This document shows, piece after piece, positions 42,080-50,622 of a stretch of 53,314 nucleotides of DNA. The DNA is taken from the NCBI GenBank assembly GCA_902780935.1, contig CACZHP010000021.1:1-53314 (forward strand). The letters run 5' to 3'. How positions within the stretch are numbered: position 1 is the stretch's first letter; every line of letters begins with the position of its first letter. The position numbers were made by a program, and so were the translations under genes. The notes under the pieces are model-generated. The model made no database searches. It worked only from the letters and a program-made list of their open reading frames with translations, and was not told the origin of the DNA. The DNA comes from an uncultured Bacteroidia bacterium (lineage in GTDB: Bacteria > Bacteroidota > Bacteroidia > Bacteroidales > UBA932).

Positions 42080-43951
42080 ATGGGAAAAACTATTTCTAAG
42101 GTGGTTTCAGCCATTGCGGTTGCCGTGTTGTCCTCGGCGATCATATTTAGTTGCGGACCGGAGGAACAACCTGGCGGCAATAACGGAGGAGGAGGGAACA
42201 ATGACGGACCTGTGACTCCATCCACAATCGCCGTGACGGAAGTGTCTCTTAACAAGAGCACGCTCAGTCTGGAGGAGGGAGGTTCGGAATCACTTGTCGC
42301 GACCGTATCCCCTTCAAATGCCACGAATAAGGCCGTTAATTGGAAATCGTCCGCCACTGGGGTAGCGACCGTCGATGGGAACGGCAAGGTAACCGCCGTC
42401 AAGGCAGGCTCCGCAACCATAACCGTCACCACATCAGATGGTTCCAAGACCGCCACCTGTGAGGTGAAGGTCTCCGCCAAGATAATCCCGGTGACAAGTG
42501 TCTCGGTCACCCCGGAGATGGCGGTGATCTTTGAGGGTGAGACAGTCACGCTTTCGGCCACAGTATCTCCTGAGAACGCGTCTGACAAAAGCGTCACCTG
42601 GGAAAGCCGCAGTCCTCGTATAGCGACCGTGGACAACAAAGGAGTGGTCACTGGTATAATGGATGGCATCACGTATATTGATGTGAAGGCCGGAAACGGG
42701 GTCACGACATCATGCCTTATTCATGTCAATAAAGACTTGAGGCTCAAGGGAATAACCCTCTCAAAGAGCGTGTTGGAGGTTACGATGGGCAAAACAGAAA
42801 AACTTAGTGTCGTGTTCAATCCGGCTGATGCGGAGAACAAGAACGTCTCCTGGGAAAGCTCCGACAATGCCATCGCTACAGTGTCTTCCAAAGGCGAGGT
42901 ATTGGGACTGGATGTTGGCGAGGTGAATATTACGGCCACATCGGAGGAAGGCGGATTCAAGGCCACATGCAAAGTCAAGGTGCTTGCCGCCTTACAGCCT
43001 GGCGTATATTGGGTGCAAGATCGCCAACTCTATCGTGATAATACTGATCTCAACACCCCAGTGGCGTTCGGTGTCAGCATTGACCCTGCCGGAGATATGT
43101 ATTATTGCTCCTTGCATAGGACTAATGTGAGCAACACCTTCCATATATTCCGGAATGGAGTGCCTTATCTCAAATTCGACGAGGAATGCAGCTGGCCTTA
43201 TTCAACCGCCGGCGGAGGGTATTACTTCATTCCCAGCCCCAATGCGGACCATTCTGTCTTGCGGACATGGAAGATAAATCCGAAAACCGGTAGCGCCAAG
43301 GATATACTGGTGTATAGCGGACAAGCCCATTCTTTCTGGCACAATGACATAGCAGCCGATTCGAAGGGCAACCTCTATATCGCAGGATATATCAAGAACA
43401 GCGACGGATATTACACCGCAACGCTCTGGAAAATCGATTCGAACGATAATGTCACAAAGACATCCCTCTCGAGTGGCACCACAAAGAACGAGGAAAGTGT
43501 TTATGCCGTGGCGGTTAACCAGAATGGTGACGTGTTCTGCCTTGTGTGGGACGGGGAATATGGCTCCGATGGGTCATGCTACCTTTACCTTTACAAGAAC
43601 GGCAAGAAGCAATATCTCGTCACAAGCAAATGCGACAGGTCTAACTCAAAGTGTTGTGACCTTGCCGTCCTTGGCAACGATGTCTATATTCTCGTGAATG
43701 AGTTTGACGGCATAAACGTCTCGAATGAGATAACCACGAAGGATCGAGTGTACAAGAATAAAAATGTCCTGTACGATCTGAAGCAAGGAGTGGGTGTGTG
43801 TTCCATGGACATAGCTGTCACCTCCAAAGGGGACGTCTATTGCTCCGGATTCCAAAAAGACGGTAAAACCAAGTATTATATCTGGAAGAACGGGAAAGTC
43901 CTCTACACTCCAAATAGCATTACCAATAATAGCCTTGTCATCCTGGAATAA
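42080..43951 (+). CDS. Surface lipoprotein with three Big2 (Ig-like) domains and a propeller
   Basis: A 623-residue predicted lipoprotein (IIFSC, Cys25) with acidic residues just after it (GPEEQ), a typical Bacteroidota signal for surface export, then a Gly/Asn linker. Three Big2 Ig-like repeats follow at about 52-130, 135-213 and 217-300, each with the pattern TLSLEEGGSESLVATVSP and a closing AGSATITVT-like strand. The remaining ~300 residues form repeated propeller-like blades (DIAADSKGNLYIAGYIKN, AVAVNQNGDVFCLVWDG, IAVTSKGDVYCSGF). Function is likely adhesion or glycan binding. Its signal peptide is repeated in the truncated gene at 43964. Confidence 0.78.
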   Translation: MGKTISKVVSAIAVAVLSSAIIFSCGPEEQPGGNNGGGGNNDGPVTPSTIAVTEVSLNKSTLSLEEGGSESLVATVSPSNATNKAVNWKSSATGVATVDGNGKVTAVKAGSATITVTTSDGSKTATCEVKVSAKIIPVTSVSVTPEMAVIFEGETVTLSATVSPENASDKSVTWESRSPRIATVDNKGVVTGIMDGITYIDVKAGNGVTTSCLIHVNKDLRLKGITLSKSVLEVTMGKTEKLSVVFNPADAENKNVSWESSDNAIATVSSKGEVLGLDVGEVNITATSEEGGFKATCKVKVLAALQPGVYWVQDRQLYRDNTDLNTPVAFGVSIDPAGDMYYCSLHRTNVSNTFHIFRNGVPYLKFDEECSWPYSTAGGGYYFIPSPNADHSVLRTWKINPKTGSAKDILVYSGQAHSFWHNDIAADSKGNLYIAGYIKNSDGYYTATLWKIDSNDNVTKTSLSSGTTKNEESVYAVAVNQNGDVFCLVWDGEYGSDGSCYLYLYKNGKKQYLVTSKCDRSNSKCCDLAVLGNDVYILVNEFDGINVSNEITTKDRVYKNKNVLYDLKQGVGVCSMDIAVTSKGDVYCSGFQKDGKTKYYIWKNGKVLYTPNSITNNSLVILE

Positions 43952-43963
43952 CTTGTCTTGTAT

Positions 43964-44074
43964 ATGAAAAGAACTATCTCTAAAATCGCGGCGATTGTTG
44001 TCGCCGTGTTATCATCAGCGACTCCCGTCAGCGGTGGTCCCGCTCTCCCTTATTCCCGGAAAAGGAACCTCTGA
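43964..44074 (+). pseudogene. Truncated start of a second Big2-type lipoprotein
   Basis: MKRTISKIAAIVVAVLSSA closely matches the signal peptide of the 42080 gene (MGKTISKVVSAIAVAVLSSA). The lipobox Cys position reads Gly (VSGGP versus FSCGP), and the frame ends after 36 codons. The DNA then joins the inside of a gene on the other strand near 44040. Confidence 0.65.
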
Positions 44075-44572
44075 ATCAGCAGGTTCCAGAACGACGGAAC
44101 CCTCAACGGGTTCCTCGCCTTCAGCGCTCAGGCTGATCACCAGCAGATCTTGGGTGGCGGCCACATACGTCTTCATCGAGACCGCCTTGCCGCCTTTCTC
44201 GAATCGAGCGAGAGTCGTAGCATCGTAAAGGCTCTGGTCAACCTGATAGGAGGCTCCCACCAGCCCTGGCATTGACAGCCTGACATGACCGAGCACCGCC
44301 GGATAAGTCTCGTCATGGGCCGACTTCAAGCGCCAGAAGTCGTTGCGGGAGATATAGAAAACCTGTTCCTCAGGCTTGCCGGCAAGCGCCACGCCGGTGA
44401 AGCCGTTCCCCATCAACGGAGCGTCAACTGAATATGGCGCGGGAATCCTGGACGGCGGCTCAGTGAAACGGACAGTCTGCCGGGACAGAATGACTTCAGC
44501 CTCTCCGATCCTGTCGGAACAAGAAATGGCTAGCAGGGAAACTGCTAGCCAAAGAATAAGATATCTTTTCAA
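44015..44572 (-). pseudogene. N-terminal remnant of a glycosidase-like lipoprotein
   Basis: A 185-residue product from a normal start (lipobox AISC, Cys18). It has the N-terminal sandwich typical of (alpha/alpha)6-barrel glycosidases: PLMGNGFTGVALAGKPEEQVFYISRNDFWRL. The barrel is missing; after about FPGIRE the frame runs into the reverse of the lipoprotein remnant and stops. The gene was cut at about 44040. It cannot be an active enzyme as it stands. Confidence 0.65.
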
Positions 44573-44582
44573 AACTCAAAAA

Positions 44583-45569
44583 CTACAGGTTGGGGTTTTC
44601 GGTAGCCCAATCGGCCACGGCGGGGATGATGCCGAGGCTGATGATCTCGTCCCTCATCTTGCAGAGGTGCTCGTAAGAGGCGTCGAGAGCGGCCATCTCC
44701 TCAGCGGTGCCCTCAGGGTTGGTGAAGTGGCAGCCGGTGGAGTCGATGACGGTCGGCATGGCCATCATGACGTTCCTGTACTTCTCATTGTTCACATATG
44801 TGCCGGCAGGCCAGGTGAAGACCTCGCCGCCCATAGCGGCCTCGATCATCTTGACAGCGCAGTAAGCGGGGCTCTGGAAGGAGCTGCGGCCGCGGAGCTT
44901 GATGATGTTGCTTCCACCCTGGATGGTGTTGTGCTTGATCTCGGCGAAACGCTCCTCGGAAAGACCCATCTCGGCAAGGGGCTTGCCGTCGATCTTGACC
45001 TGGGAAGCGAACACTGCCATGGCCTCTCCGTGACCACCATAAGTGTGGGCACCGGTTACCTTGCACTGCTGGACACCGAACTCCTTGGCAAGAGCCTCCT
45101 GCAGACGGGTGCTGTCGAGGGCGGCGAGGGAGGTGAGCTTCTCAGGCTTCAATCCGGAACGGATAAGAGCGGTGAGGGCGGTGACATCAGCCGGGTTGAA
45201 AATGACCACGACGAACTTCACGTCAGGGCAATACTTCTCGATGTTCTCTCCGAACTCAGCGGCGATCTTGCAGTTGCCCTTGAGAAGATCCTCACGGGTC
45301 ATGCCCTCCTTACGGGGAGCTCCACCAGAGGAAATGATGTACTTGGCATCCTTGAAGGCGACAGCGGGATCAATGGTGGCGGTGATGTTCACACCAGGGA
45401 AAGCGCAATGATCCATCTCAGCGAGGACTCCGAGGAGACCGGGCTCAAAGATGTCGTAAAGGCAGATGTTAGGGGTAAGCTTAAGCATGGCGGCGGTCTG
45501 GGCCATGTTCGATCCGATCATTCCGGCGGCGCCGACGATGACCAGTTTGTCATTTGTCAAAAAAGCCAT
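44583..45569 (-). CDS. mdh: Malate dehydrogenase
   Basis: A 328-residue NAD-dependent dehydrogenase of the LDH/MDH fold. NAD loop VGAAGMIGSNMAQ, substrate loop GGAPRKEGMTREDLL, DSTRLQEALA, and the catalytic His in GAHTYGGHGEAM are all present. This is the form used by Bacteroidales to turn oxaloacetate into malate on the route to succinate/propionate. It follows the glycosidase remnant by 10 nt. A -7 box lies at 45609-45616 on the minus strand. Confidence 0.92.
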   Translation of the reverse strand: MAFLTNDKLVIVGAAGMIGSNMAQTAAMLKLTPNICLYDIFEPGLLGVLAEMDHCAFPGVNITATIDPAVAFKDAKYIISSGGAPRKEGMTREDLLKGNCKIAAEFGENIEKYCPDVKFVVVIFNPADVTALTALIRSGLKPEKLTSLAALDSTRLQEALAKEFGVQQCKVTGAHTYGGHGEAMAVFASQVKIDGKPLAEMGLSEERFAEIKHNTIQGGSNIIKLRGRSSFQSPAYCAVKMIEAAMGGEVFTWPAGTYVNNEKYRNVMMAMPTVIDSTGCHFTNPEGTAEEMAALDASYEHLCKMRDEIISLGIIPAVADWATENPNL

Positions 45570-45608
45570 TTCTATAAATTGTTTTTAACGTTTTGCCAAT
45601 CGGAGCCA

Positions 45609-45616
45609 CAAAGATA
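45609..45616 (-). promoter_or_regulatory. Promoter -7 box for mdh
   Basis: The minus strand reads TATCTTTG; leader about 35 nt. A weaker TATCTTTA (45681-45688, plus) could serve the CDCL gene. Confidence 0.5.
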
Positions 45617-45734
45617 GCAATTTCCCCCAAATTAAGTGAGAATGAGTAAAAATACTCTATTTATTATTGGAAATAATACATATCTTTACGCCAGTTAAAC
45701 CAGAAAAAACTATAAACCCTAAAATTCAATCGTT

Positions 45735-47471
45735 ATGAAACACAAACTTTTACTGGCGCTTATCGCAGCCCTCACCATCGTCTCTGGCGCATTCGCCCAA
45801 ACCACGATCCAGCGGCGCGGCACAGTCCAACAGCGCGGGACTGTCACCGAACGGCAGAGGGAAGCGGTAAAAAAGGCCGCACAGGATCGTGGCACGGTCT
45901 TGAAAGCCATCAATCAGTCCTCCCCCAACCAATCGTCCTCTTCCAACCAGACCGCAGCCGAGAAGGATAAGGCACGCCGCAAGGCCATCAACGATTATCT
46001 CCTCAACGAGATGTTCAAGTTGGAAAACCCGAAAAACCTTATCAGGGATATTAAGGGTTCCAGCCTGCCTCAAACCGTTGTCGAAGGAGGTGTCCTTTAC
46101 GAGCTGAGAGAGATTCCCCACAATGTCGATGAGAAAGACGGGGACATTTTCACTGAGGACAACAACGCGTTCTATCCCGGACGCCTTCTCGTCGCTGACA
46201 AGAATCTGGCTAATGGTAATCCGATTCCCGTGGCCGGCCTGGGAACTGGCAAGGTCGACATATCCCTGGACATTGACACCGGAGGCAACAAGTTTGTCAT
46301 GGAAGATGTTCCGATGACTTTCGGAGAGGTCCAGAAAGCTGTCCAAACACTCGTCCGTCAGATGTATAATTCAAACGGTTACAAGCAACCCGCAAGGCTT
46401 AAATCCATCACCGGAGATTATAGCAGCAAAGAAGAAATCGCCATCAAGGCAGGCTGTGACCTTAAGTTCGCCGCCCAGTTCAGCGGCTCCGTATCCACCA
46501 ATCAGTCCCATACCACGATAACCCATCTTGACGACCTTTCCCAGGTGTACTACAATGTGGTCGTGACACCCGCTGACAATGACTATTCCAACCTGTTTGG
46601 TCCTGATGTGACTGTAGATGACGTAAAGAACGCCGTCAAGAGATACAATGGTGCCCCGTTCGTTTTCATCAGCCAGGTGTCTTATGGACGCAGGCTCTAC
46701 AAATTCTCCGAATACAACTCATCAGATTTCAAGTTAGACGCATCCGTATCAGCCTCTTATTCCGGAGCCTCGTTCACTTCCACCTCAAATATCACACGAA
46801 ACTCCACAGCAAGCAATGTTACTGTTTACATCAGGGGTGGCGATCCAAGTCTTGGCTCAGGATTGATCCAGGACAAAGCTACAGTAGCTTCAGTTCTGGC
46901 AAAATATGATAACAACGGAAGTAATTCAGCACTGACAATGAACCAGGCCAACCAGGGAATCTCGATGTCATACAAAACAACGTACCTCGGCTCCCAGCAG
47001 ACCTGCCAGCGCTCAACCACCGGAAAATACAACACGGCCGAATACCGCAAATGTGTAAGCTCCCTGTATTTCAAGGTCCATGCGAAAGTCGATCACAGGG
47101 GTAATCCCGCTGTCGCAAGGGTGAAACCAAAGTTCTATTATAAAACTTTGAAGATAGATCCTAACACAGGGAAGATTTTGCAGAGGGGTATTGAGCATAG
47201 TCCGATTGAGCCGGAAATGAAGTGTTACACCACATGGACCCGCACCGTTGAACTCGAGCCTAACGAATACATAGACGGAAACATAAAATGTAGCGTCAGG
47301 ACAAAGTATTCTGGCGATTGGTCACAGTCGATAGGCGACAATTACATAGATCCAGTGAAGTATAATGGGCAAATCAGCACACTCATGTTCGCCGGAGAAG
47401 TGGAAAAGAATGTGTATGTCAGCGCAAGTTCCGACATCGAATTCATCGGAATAAAGAAGGGCAAGAAATAA
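45735..47471 (+). CDS. Cholesterol-dependent cytolysin-like (CDCL) pore-forming protein
   Basis: A 578-residue secreted protein; signal peptide ends near AFAQ (residue 22). An N-terminal extension carries three RGTV repeats (28-31, 34-37, 52-55) and a Ser/Asn-rich linker. From about residue 146 it follows the thiol-activated cytolysin core in order: FYPGRLLVADK, QVYYNVVV (270-277), the signature VSYGRRLY (315-322), VYIRGGDP with the conserved Gly-Gly hinge (368-369), and ISMSYKTTYL (409-418). The cholesterol-binding undecapeptide of true CDCs is absent, as in CDCL proteins of Bacteroidota. It likely forms oligomeric pores in target membranes, probably of other bacteria. It is alone between mdh and a terminator. 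Confidence 0.85.
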   Translation: MKHKLLLALIAALTIVSGAFAQTTIQRRGTVQQRGTVTERQREAVKKAAQDRGTVLKAINQSSPNQSSSSNQTAAEKDKARRKAINDYLLNEMFKLENPKNLIRDIKGSSLPQTVVEGGVLYELREIPHNVDEKDGDIFTEDNNAFYPGRLLVADKNLANGNPIPVAGLGTGKVDISLDIDTGGNKFVMEDVPMTFGEVQKAVQTLVRQMYNSNGYKQPARLKSITGDYSSKEEIAIKAGCDLKFAAQFSGSVSTNQSHTTITHLDDLSQVYYNVVVTPADNDYSNLFGPDVTVDDVKNAVKRYNGAPFVFISQVSYGRRLYKFSEYNSSDFKLDASVSASYSGASFTSTSNITRNSTASNVTVYIRGGDPSLGSGLIQDKATVASVLAKYDNNGSNSALTMNQANQGISMSYKTTYLGSQQTCQRSTTGKYNTAEYRKCVSSLYFKVHAKVDHRGNPAVARVKPKFYYKTLKIDPNTGKILQRGIEHSPIEPEMKCYTTWTRTVELEPNEYIDGNIKCSVRTKYSGDWSQSIGDNYIDPVKYNGQISTLMFAGEVEKNVYVSASSDIEFIGIKKGKK

Positions 47472-47494
47472 TCGCCTTCAAATTTGAAATTCGA

Positions 47495-47528
47495 CCCCGA
47501 AAGTTTCCTGAACTTTCGGGGCTTTTTT
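47495..47528 (+). terminator. Rho-independent terminator after the CDCL gene
   Basis: CCCCGAAAGTT, loop TCCTG, AACTTTCGGGG (11-bp perfect stem), then C and six Ts. Confidence 0.9.
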
Positions 47529-47549
47529 CTTTGTATTTCAAAAAATCAT

Positions 47550-47557
47550 TATATTTG
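47550..47557 (+). promoter_or_regulatory. Promoter -7 box for the PPTase operon
   Basis: TATATTTG; a TTTG lies 16 nt upstream (47530-47533), short of the usual 20. It would give a leader of about 150 nt. Confidence 0.5.
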
Positions 47558-47563
47558 TGGTGA

Positions 47564-47713
47564 TATATTAGCGACAACATTTATTTATGGAGCCTCCCAG
47601 TTGTGTATTGACTGACCCTTCCAAGGCGGACCAACGGTCCGACGATCCGTTGTCGTACTCCTTTTTGAATATTAACAAATCACTTCCCGGAGATTTCCGG
47701 GGAGCATTAAACC
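47564..47713 (+). ncRNA. Structured 5' leader of the PPTase operon (candidate)
   Basis: This is much longer than other leaders here and contains two good hairpins: CGGACC/GGTCCG (about 47628-47642) and a CCCGGA/TCCGGG pair just before the start codon (about 47685-47702), where it could hide the translation start. No known riboswitch class is recognised. Confidence 0.35.
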
Positions 47714-47730
47714 ATGGCATTATATCTTAA
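47587..47730 (+). CDS. Possible 47-residue leader ORF
   Basis: ATG-started ORF (begins MEPPSCVLTDPSK) lies wholly in the leader and overlaps the PPTase start in another frame. No homologue is recognised; it may be chance. If translated, it would couple with or compete against PPTase translation. Confidence 0.25.
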   Translation: MEPPSCVLTDPSKADQRSDDPLSYSFLNINKSLPGDFRGALNHGIIS

Positions 47731-48352
47731 GAAAGAATTGGAAGAAAGCCGGTCGCTAATCGGCGTCTGGCAGATAACCGAGACCGAGGAGGAACTTCGG
47801 GAACTTGCCTCTTTGCCCAGTGACGAGGAGGAGGAGATCTCATTTATCGGCAGCGAATCGCTTCGCAAGCAGCGGCTGGCCGTCAGGGCCTTACTCTGCG
47901 AGCTTTTCGGAGAGAAGGTTTACCTGAGCCACCACGACAACGGCAAGCCGTACCTGGAGAACAGCGTGACGAACATCAGCATAACCCACACCGCCAAGTA
48001 CGTCGCCGTGATCCTCAACGACAACGATGACGTGGGCATCGACATCGAGTCCCTGGCCAGGGACTTCTCGGCTGTCGAGAAGAAGGCCCTCTCCGAGGAG
48101 GAGATCGACGACCTCGACGACGAGAAGCGCAACGAGCAGCTCGCGATCTACTGGTGCGCCAAGGAGGCGATATTCAAGCTCATCTCCGCCTACCACGTGG
48201 ACTTCGCCGAGCAGATCGAGGTCGAGAGGTTCCGTCCCCGCGGCGAGGGTGAGCTGGATGCCACCTTCATCCACAAGGACGGCTACGAGGAGAACTTCGA
48301 ACTGGAGTACATCACCTTTGACAACCACGTGCTCGTCTGGGTCGTGGGATAA
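47714..48352 (+). CDS. 4'-phosphopantetheinyl transferase superfamily protein
   Basis: A 212-residue Sfp-like enzyme. NGKPYL (76-81), SITHTAKYVAV, GIDIES (108-113; metal-binding D110 and E112) and WCAKEAIFK (147-155; E151 and K155) are all present. It moves the phosphopantetheine arm from CoA to a carrier protein. No polyketide or peptide synthetase lies nearby, so acyl carrier protein or a distant target is likely. The C-terminal part is rich in Glu/Asp. LemA follows after 32 nt. Confidence 0.88.
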   Translation: MALYLKKELEESRSLIGVWQITETEEELRELASLPSDEEEEISFIGSESLRKQRLAVRALLCELFGEKVYLSHHDNGKPYLENSVTNISITHTAKYVAVILNDNDDVGIDIESLARDFSAVEKKALSEEEIDDLDDEKRNEQLAIYWCAKEAIFKLISAYHVDFAEQIEVERFRPRGEGELDATFIHKDGYEENFELEYITFDNHVLVWVVG

Positions 48353-48384
48353 CGGAAATCACTAACCAACAAACCTTTAACACA

Positions 48385-48939
48385 ATGGCAACAATAATCA
48401 TCATCGCCCTGGTCGTGATTCTCGGCCTTTACATCATTAGGACCCAGCGCGCTTTTGTCGCCCTGGAGGAGAAGATGAAGAACGCCTTCGGACAGATCAA
48501 CGTCCAGCTCAAGTCCAGGTGGGACGCCCTGACCAACCTCGTTGAGATGACAAAGCAGTACGCTGTCCACGAGCATGACACCCTCACGGATGTCATCGCC
48601 TCGCGCAGGGCCACCAACGTCACCCCTGACCAGGTCGCCGACCAGGAGAACGCCATCACAAGCGTCCTGACCCGCCTCTCCGCCGTGGCCGAGGCTTACC
48701 CTGACCTCAAGGCCAACACTATGTTCGCCGACACCATGGCCAGCATCCGCCAGTACGAGGAGAACGTGCGTCTCTCCAGGATGGTGTATAACGACTCCGT
48801 GACGAAACTGAACATGATGGTCCGCCAGTTCCCTTCCAACCTGGTCGCCTCGATGTTCGGCTTCAAGACCCATGACCTCCTTCCCGAGGATACGGCGAAG
48901 GCTGAGGCCCCTTCCGTCTCTGACATATTCAACAAATAA
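48385..48939 (+). CDS. LemA family protein
   Basis: A 184-residue protein of normal LemA length: an N-terminal membrane segment (about 3-18), then long helices (VQLKSRWDALTNLVEMTKQYAVHEHDTL) and the family's MVYNDSVTKLNMMVRQFPSNLVA near the C-terminus. It lies 6 nt before a DUF2207 gene, a frequent pairing; the two probably act together at the envelope. Function is not established. Confidence 0.92.
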   Translation: MATIIIIALVVILGLYIIRTQRAFVALEEKMKNAFGQINVQLKSRWDALTNLVEMTKQYAVHEHDTLTDVIASRRATNVTPDQVADQENAITSVLTRLSAVAEAYPDLKANTMFADTMASIRQYEENVRLSRMVYNDSVTKLNMMVRQFPSNLVASMFGFKTHDLLPEDTAKAEAPSVSDIFNK

Positions 48940-48945
48940 AAAGCT

Positions 48946-50607
48946 ATGCGACGGCTTGGGTTTATCCTGGGCGTCGTCCTTTTGACTCTATCCGTTCCCT
49001 CCCTTGGTCAAAGCCAGGTCGAGTCGGTGCGGATAGATGCTGAATTACAGGACGATGGCTCAGCGTTCGTCAGGGAAGTCTGGGAAATCAATGTCTCGGG
49101 CAGCATCACCGAATGGTATCTCGGCAAAGAGAACCTCGGCAAGATGGACATCCGTGACCTCAGTGTCTCAGACGAGTCCGGAACAACCTATACGAGCGAA
49201 GGAACCGATTGGGACATAGACCGTACCCGTGAGGAGAAGGCCTTCCGGTGCGGCCTTGTCAGGAAGACCGGGGGCTATGAGATCTGCTGGGGCGTGGGCA
49301 GTAACGGTCCCCACACCTACACTGTCTCATACACCCTCACCGGCCTGGTAAAGGGATATTCCGACAAGGACGGTTTCAACCACATGTTCATCACTGAGAC
49401 CGACAGCGGGATAGGCGACGTGTCCCTGACTATCCGCAAGAAAGGCACCATCCTCACTCCCGAGAATACCCTTATCTGGGGGTTCGGCTTTCACGGCGAG
49501 GCCGAGGTCGTTGACGGAGCGGCCAAGTTCTGGTCCTCCGAGCCTTTCTCCGGCAGGAGCAGGCTCATAGCCATGCTCGGTTTCGAGAAAGGCATATTCA
49601 ATCCCGAGATCATCGAGGACAAGACCTTCGAGAAGGTCAAGGACAAGGCCCTGAAGGGAAGCTCATACAAGGGTGGCAAGGATTTCTTGTCAGCCCTCGT
49701 GGACATCCTGCTTTTCGGAATCCTCGGGCTCATCAGCCTTGGAATTGTCGGGGGGCTCATCTGGGTGGAGATCAGCAACCAGAAGCGCCGGAAAGAGCTT
49801 CTGGGCGGCAAGGAAAGCGATGTCGAATGGTTCAGGGGAGTTCCTGTGGACGGAGACCTGAGAAAATCACTCAACATAATGAGGATCATTTCTCCAAGGA
49901 CAGTCCAAAGTACAAGCCAGAATGGAAGCGACAAACTGATAGCGGCTTACATGATGCGCCTTTTCTACCGCGGAGCCTTCCAGCTTGTACCCCAGTTGGA
50001 CGGTGATCCGGCGTTCAAGATCAATGAGCTGACCCTCACCGATGACGACGCGTCCGGCCCGGACCTCAATCTGGAGCTGGACATCTACAATTTCTTCAAG
50101 GAGGCTGCCGGCGAGGACTCGATCCTCCAGAAAAAGGAGTTGAAGAAGTGGGCTAACAGGCACGGGAAGATGATCTACAATTGGCAGAACAAGGTGAAGG
50201 ACTCCTCAATGTCTTTGAGGACCCTGAAGGCCAGGGAAGTGCGGGAAGTGTTCGGACTCAAAAAGTTCCTCAAGGACTTCACGCTGATCCAGGACAGGGG
50301 CGCCGTCGAGGTGGGACTCTGGAACAATTACCTGATTTTCGCCTCTCTTTACGGAATGGCTGAACAGGTCTATAAAGACTTCAAGAAGGTCTGTCCCGAG
50401 TATTTCACGCTCTCAAAGACCATGGAACAGTTCCAGAATGTGACTCCTACGGTGATGTGGAGCACCTTCAACGACTCAACTCGCTACTTCAACCGCGCGG
50501 CTACATCTTATGCCGCCAGCAGGAGCTCATCTCTCGGCGGTGGCGGCCACACCTCCTTCGGCGGTGGCGGCGGCTTCTCCGGCGGAGGCCATTCCGGCGG
50601 CAGATAA
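48946..50607 (+). CDS. DUF2207 family membrane protein
   Basis: A 553-residue protein. The N-terminal signal peptide ends near LGQSQ, and an exported beta-rich DUF2207 domain (about 27-230) includes TYTVSYTLTGLVKGYSDKDGFN. One membrane segment follows at about 249-272. The long C-terminal part ends in a Gly/Ser-rich tail (GGGGHTSFGGGGGFSGGG), as is usual in this family. It is co-transcribed with LemA (6 nt). Function is unknown. Confidence 0.88.
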   Translation: MRRLGFILGVVLLTLSVPSLGQSQVESVRIDAELQDDGSAFVREVWEINVSGSITEWYLGKENLGKMDIRDLSVSDESGTTYTSEGTDWDIDRTREEKAFRCGLVRKTGGYEICWGVGSNGPHTYTVSYTLTGLVKGYSDKDGFNHMFITETDSGIGDVSLTIRKKGTILTPENTLIWGFGFHGEAEVVDGAAKFWSSEPFSGRSRLIAMLGFEKGIFNPEIIEDKTFEKVKDKALKGSSYKGGKDFLSALVDILLFGILGLISLGIVGGLIWVEISNQKRRKELLGGKESDVEWFRGVPVDGDLRKSLNIMRIISPRTVQSTSQNGSDKLIAAYMMRLFYRGAFQLVPQLDGDPAFKINELTLTDDDASGPDLNLELDIYNFFKEAAGEDSILQKKELKKWANRHGKMIYNWQNKVKDSSMSLRTLKAREVREVFGLKKFLKDFTLIQDRGAVEVGLWNNYLIFASLYGMAEQVYKDFKKVCPEYFTLSKTMEQFQNVTPTVMWSTFNDSTRYFNRAATSYAASRSSSLGGGGHTSFGGGGGFSGGGHSGGR

Positions 50608-50622
50608 AAAGTCAGCCCATGG

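Noticed and set aside
44376-45617. 413-codon plus-strand ORF opposite mdh
   Set aside because: Antisense to an unmistakable malate dehydrogenase; the translation is Gly/Asp/Leu-rich with no domain.
45735-47471. True cholesterol-dependent cytolysin
   Set aside because: The Trp-rich undecapeptide (ECTGLAWEWWR) and the cholesterol-recognition domain features are absent, so only a CDC-like call is made.
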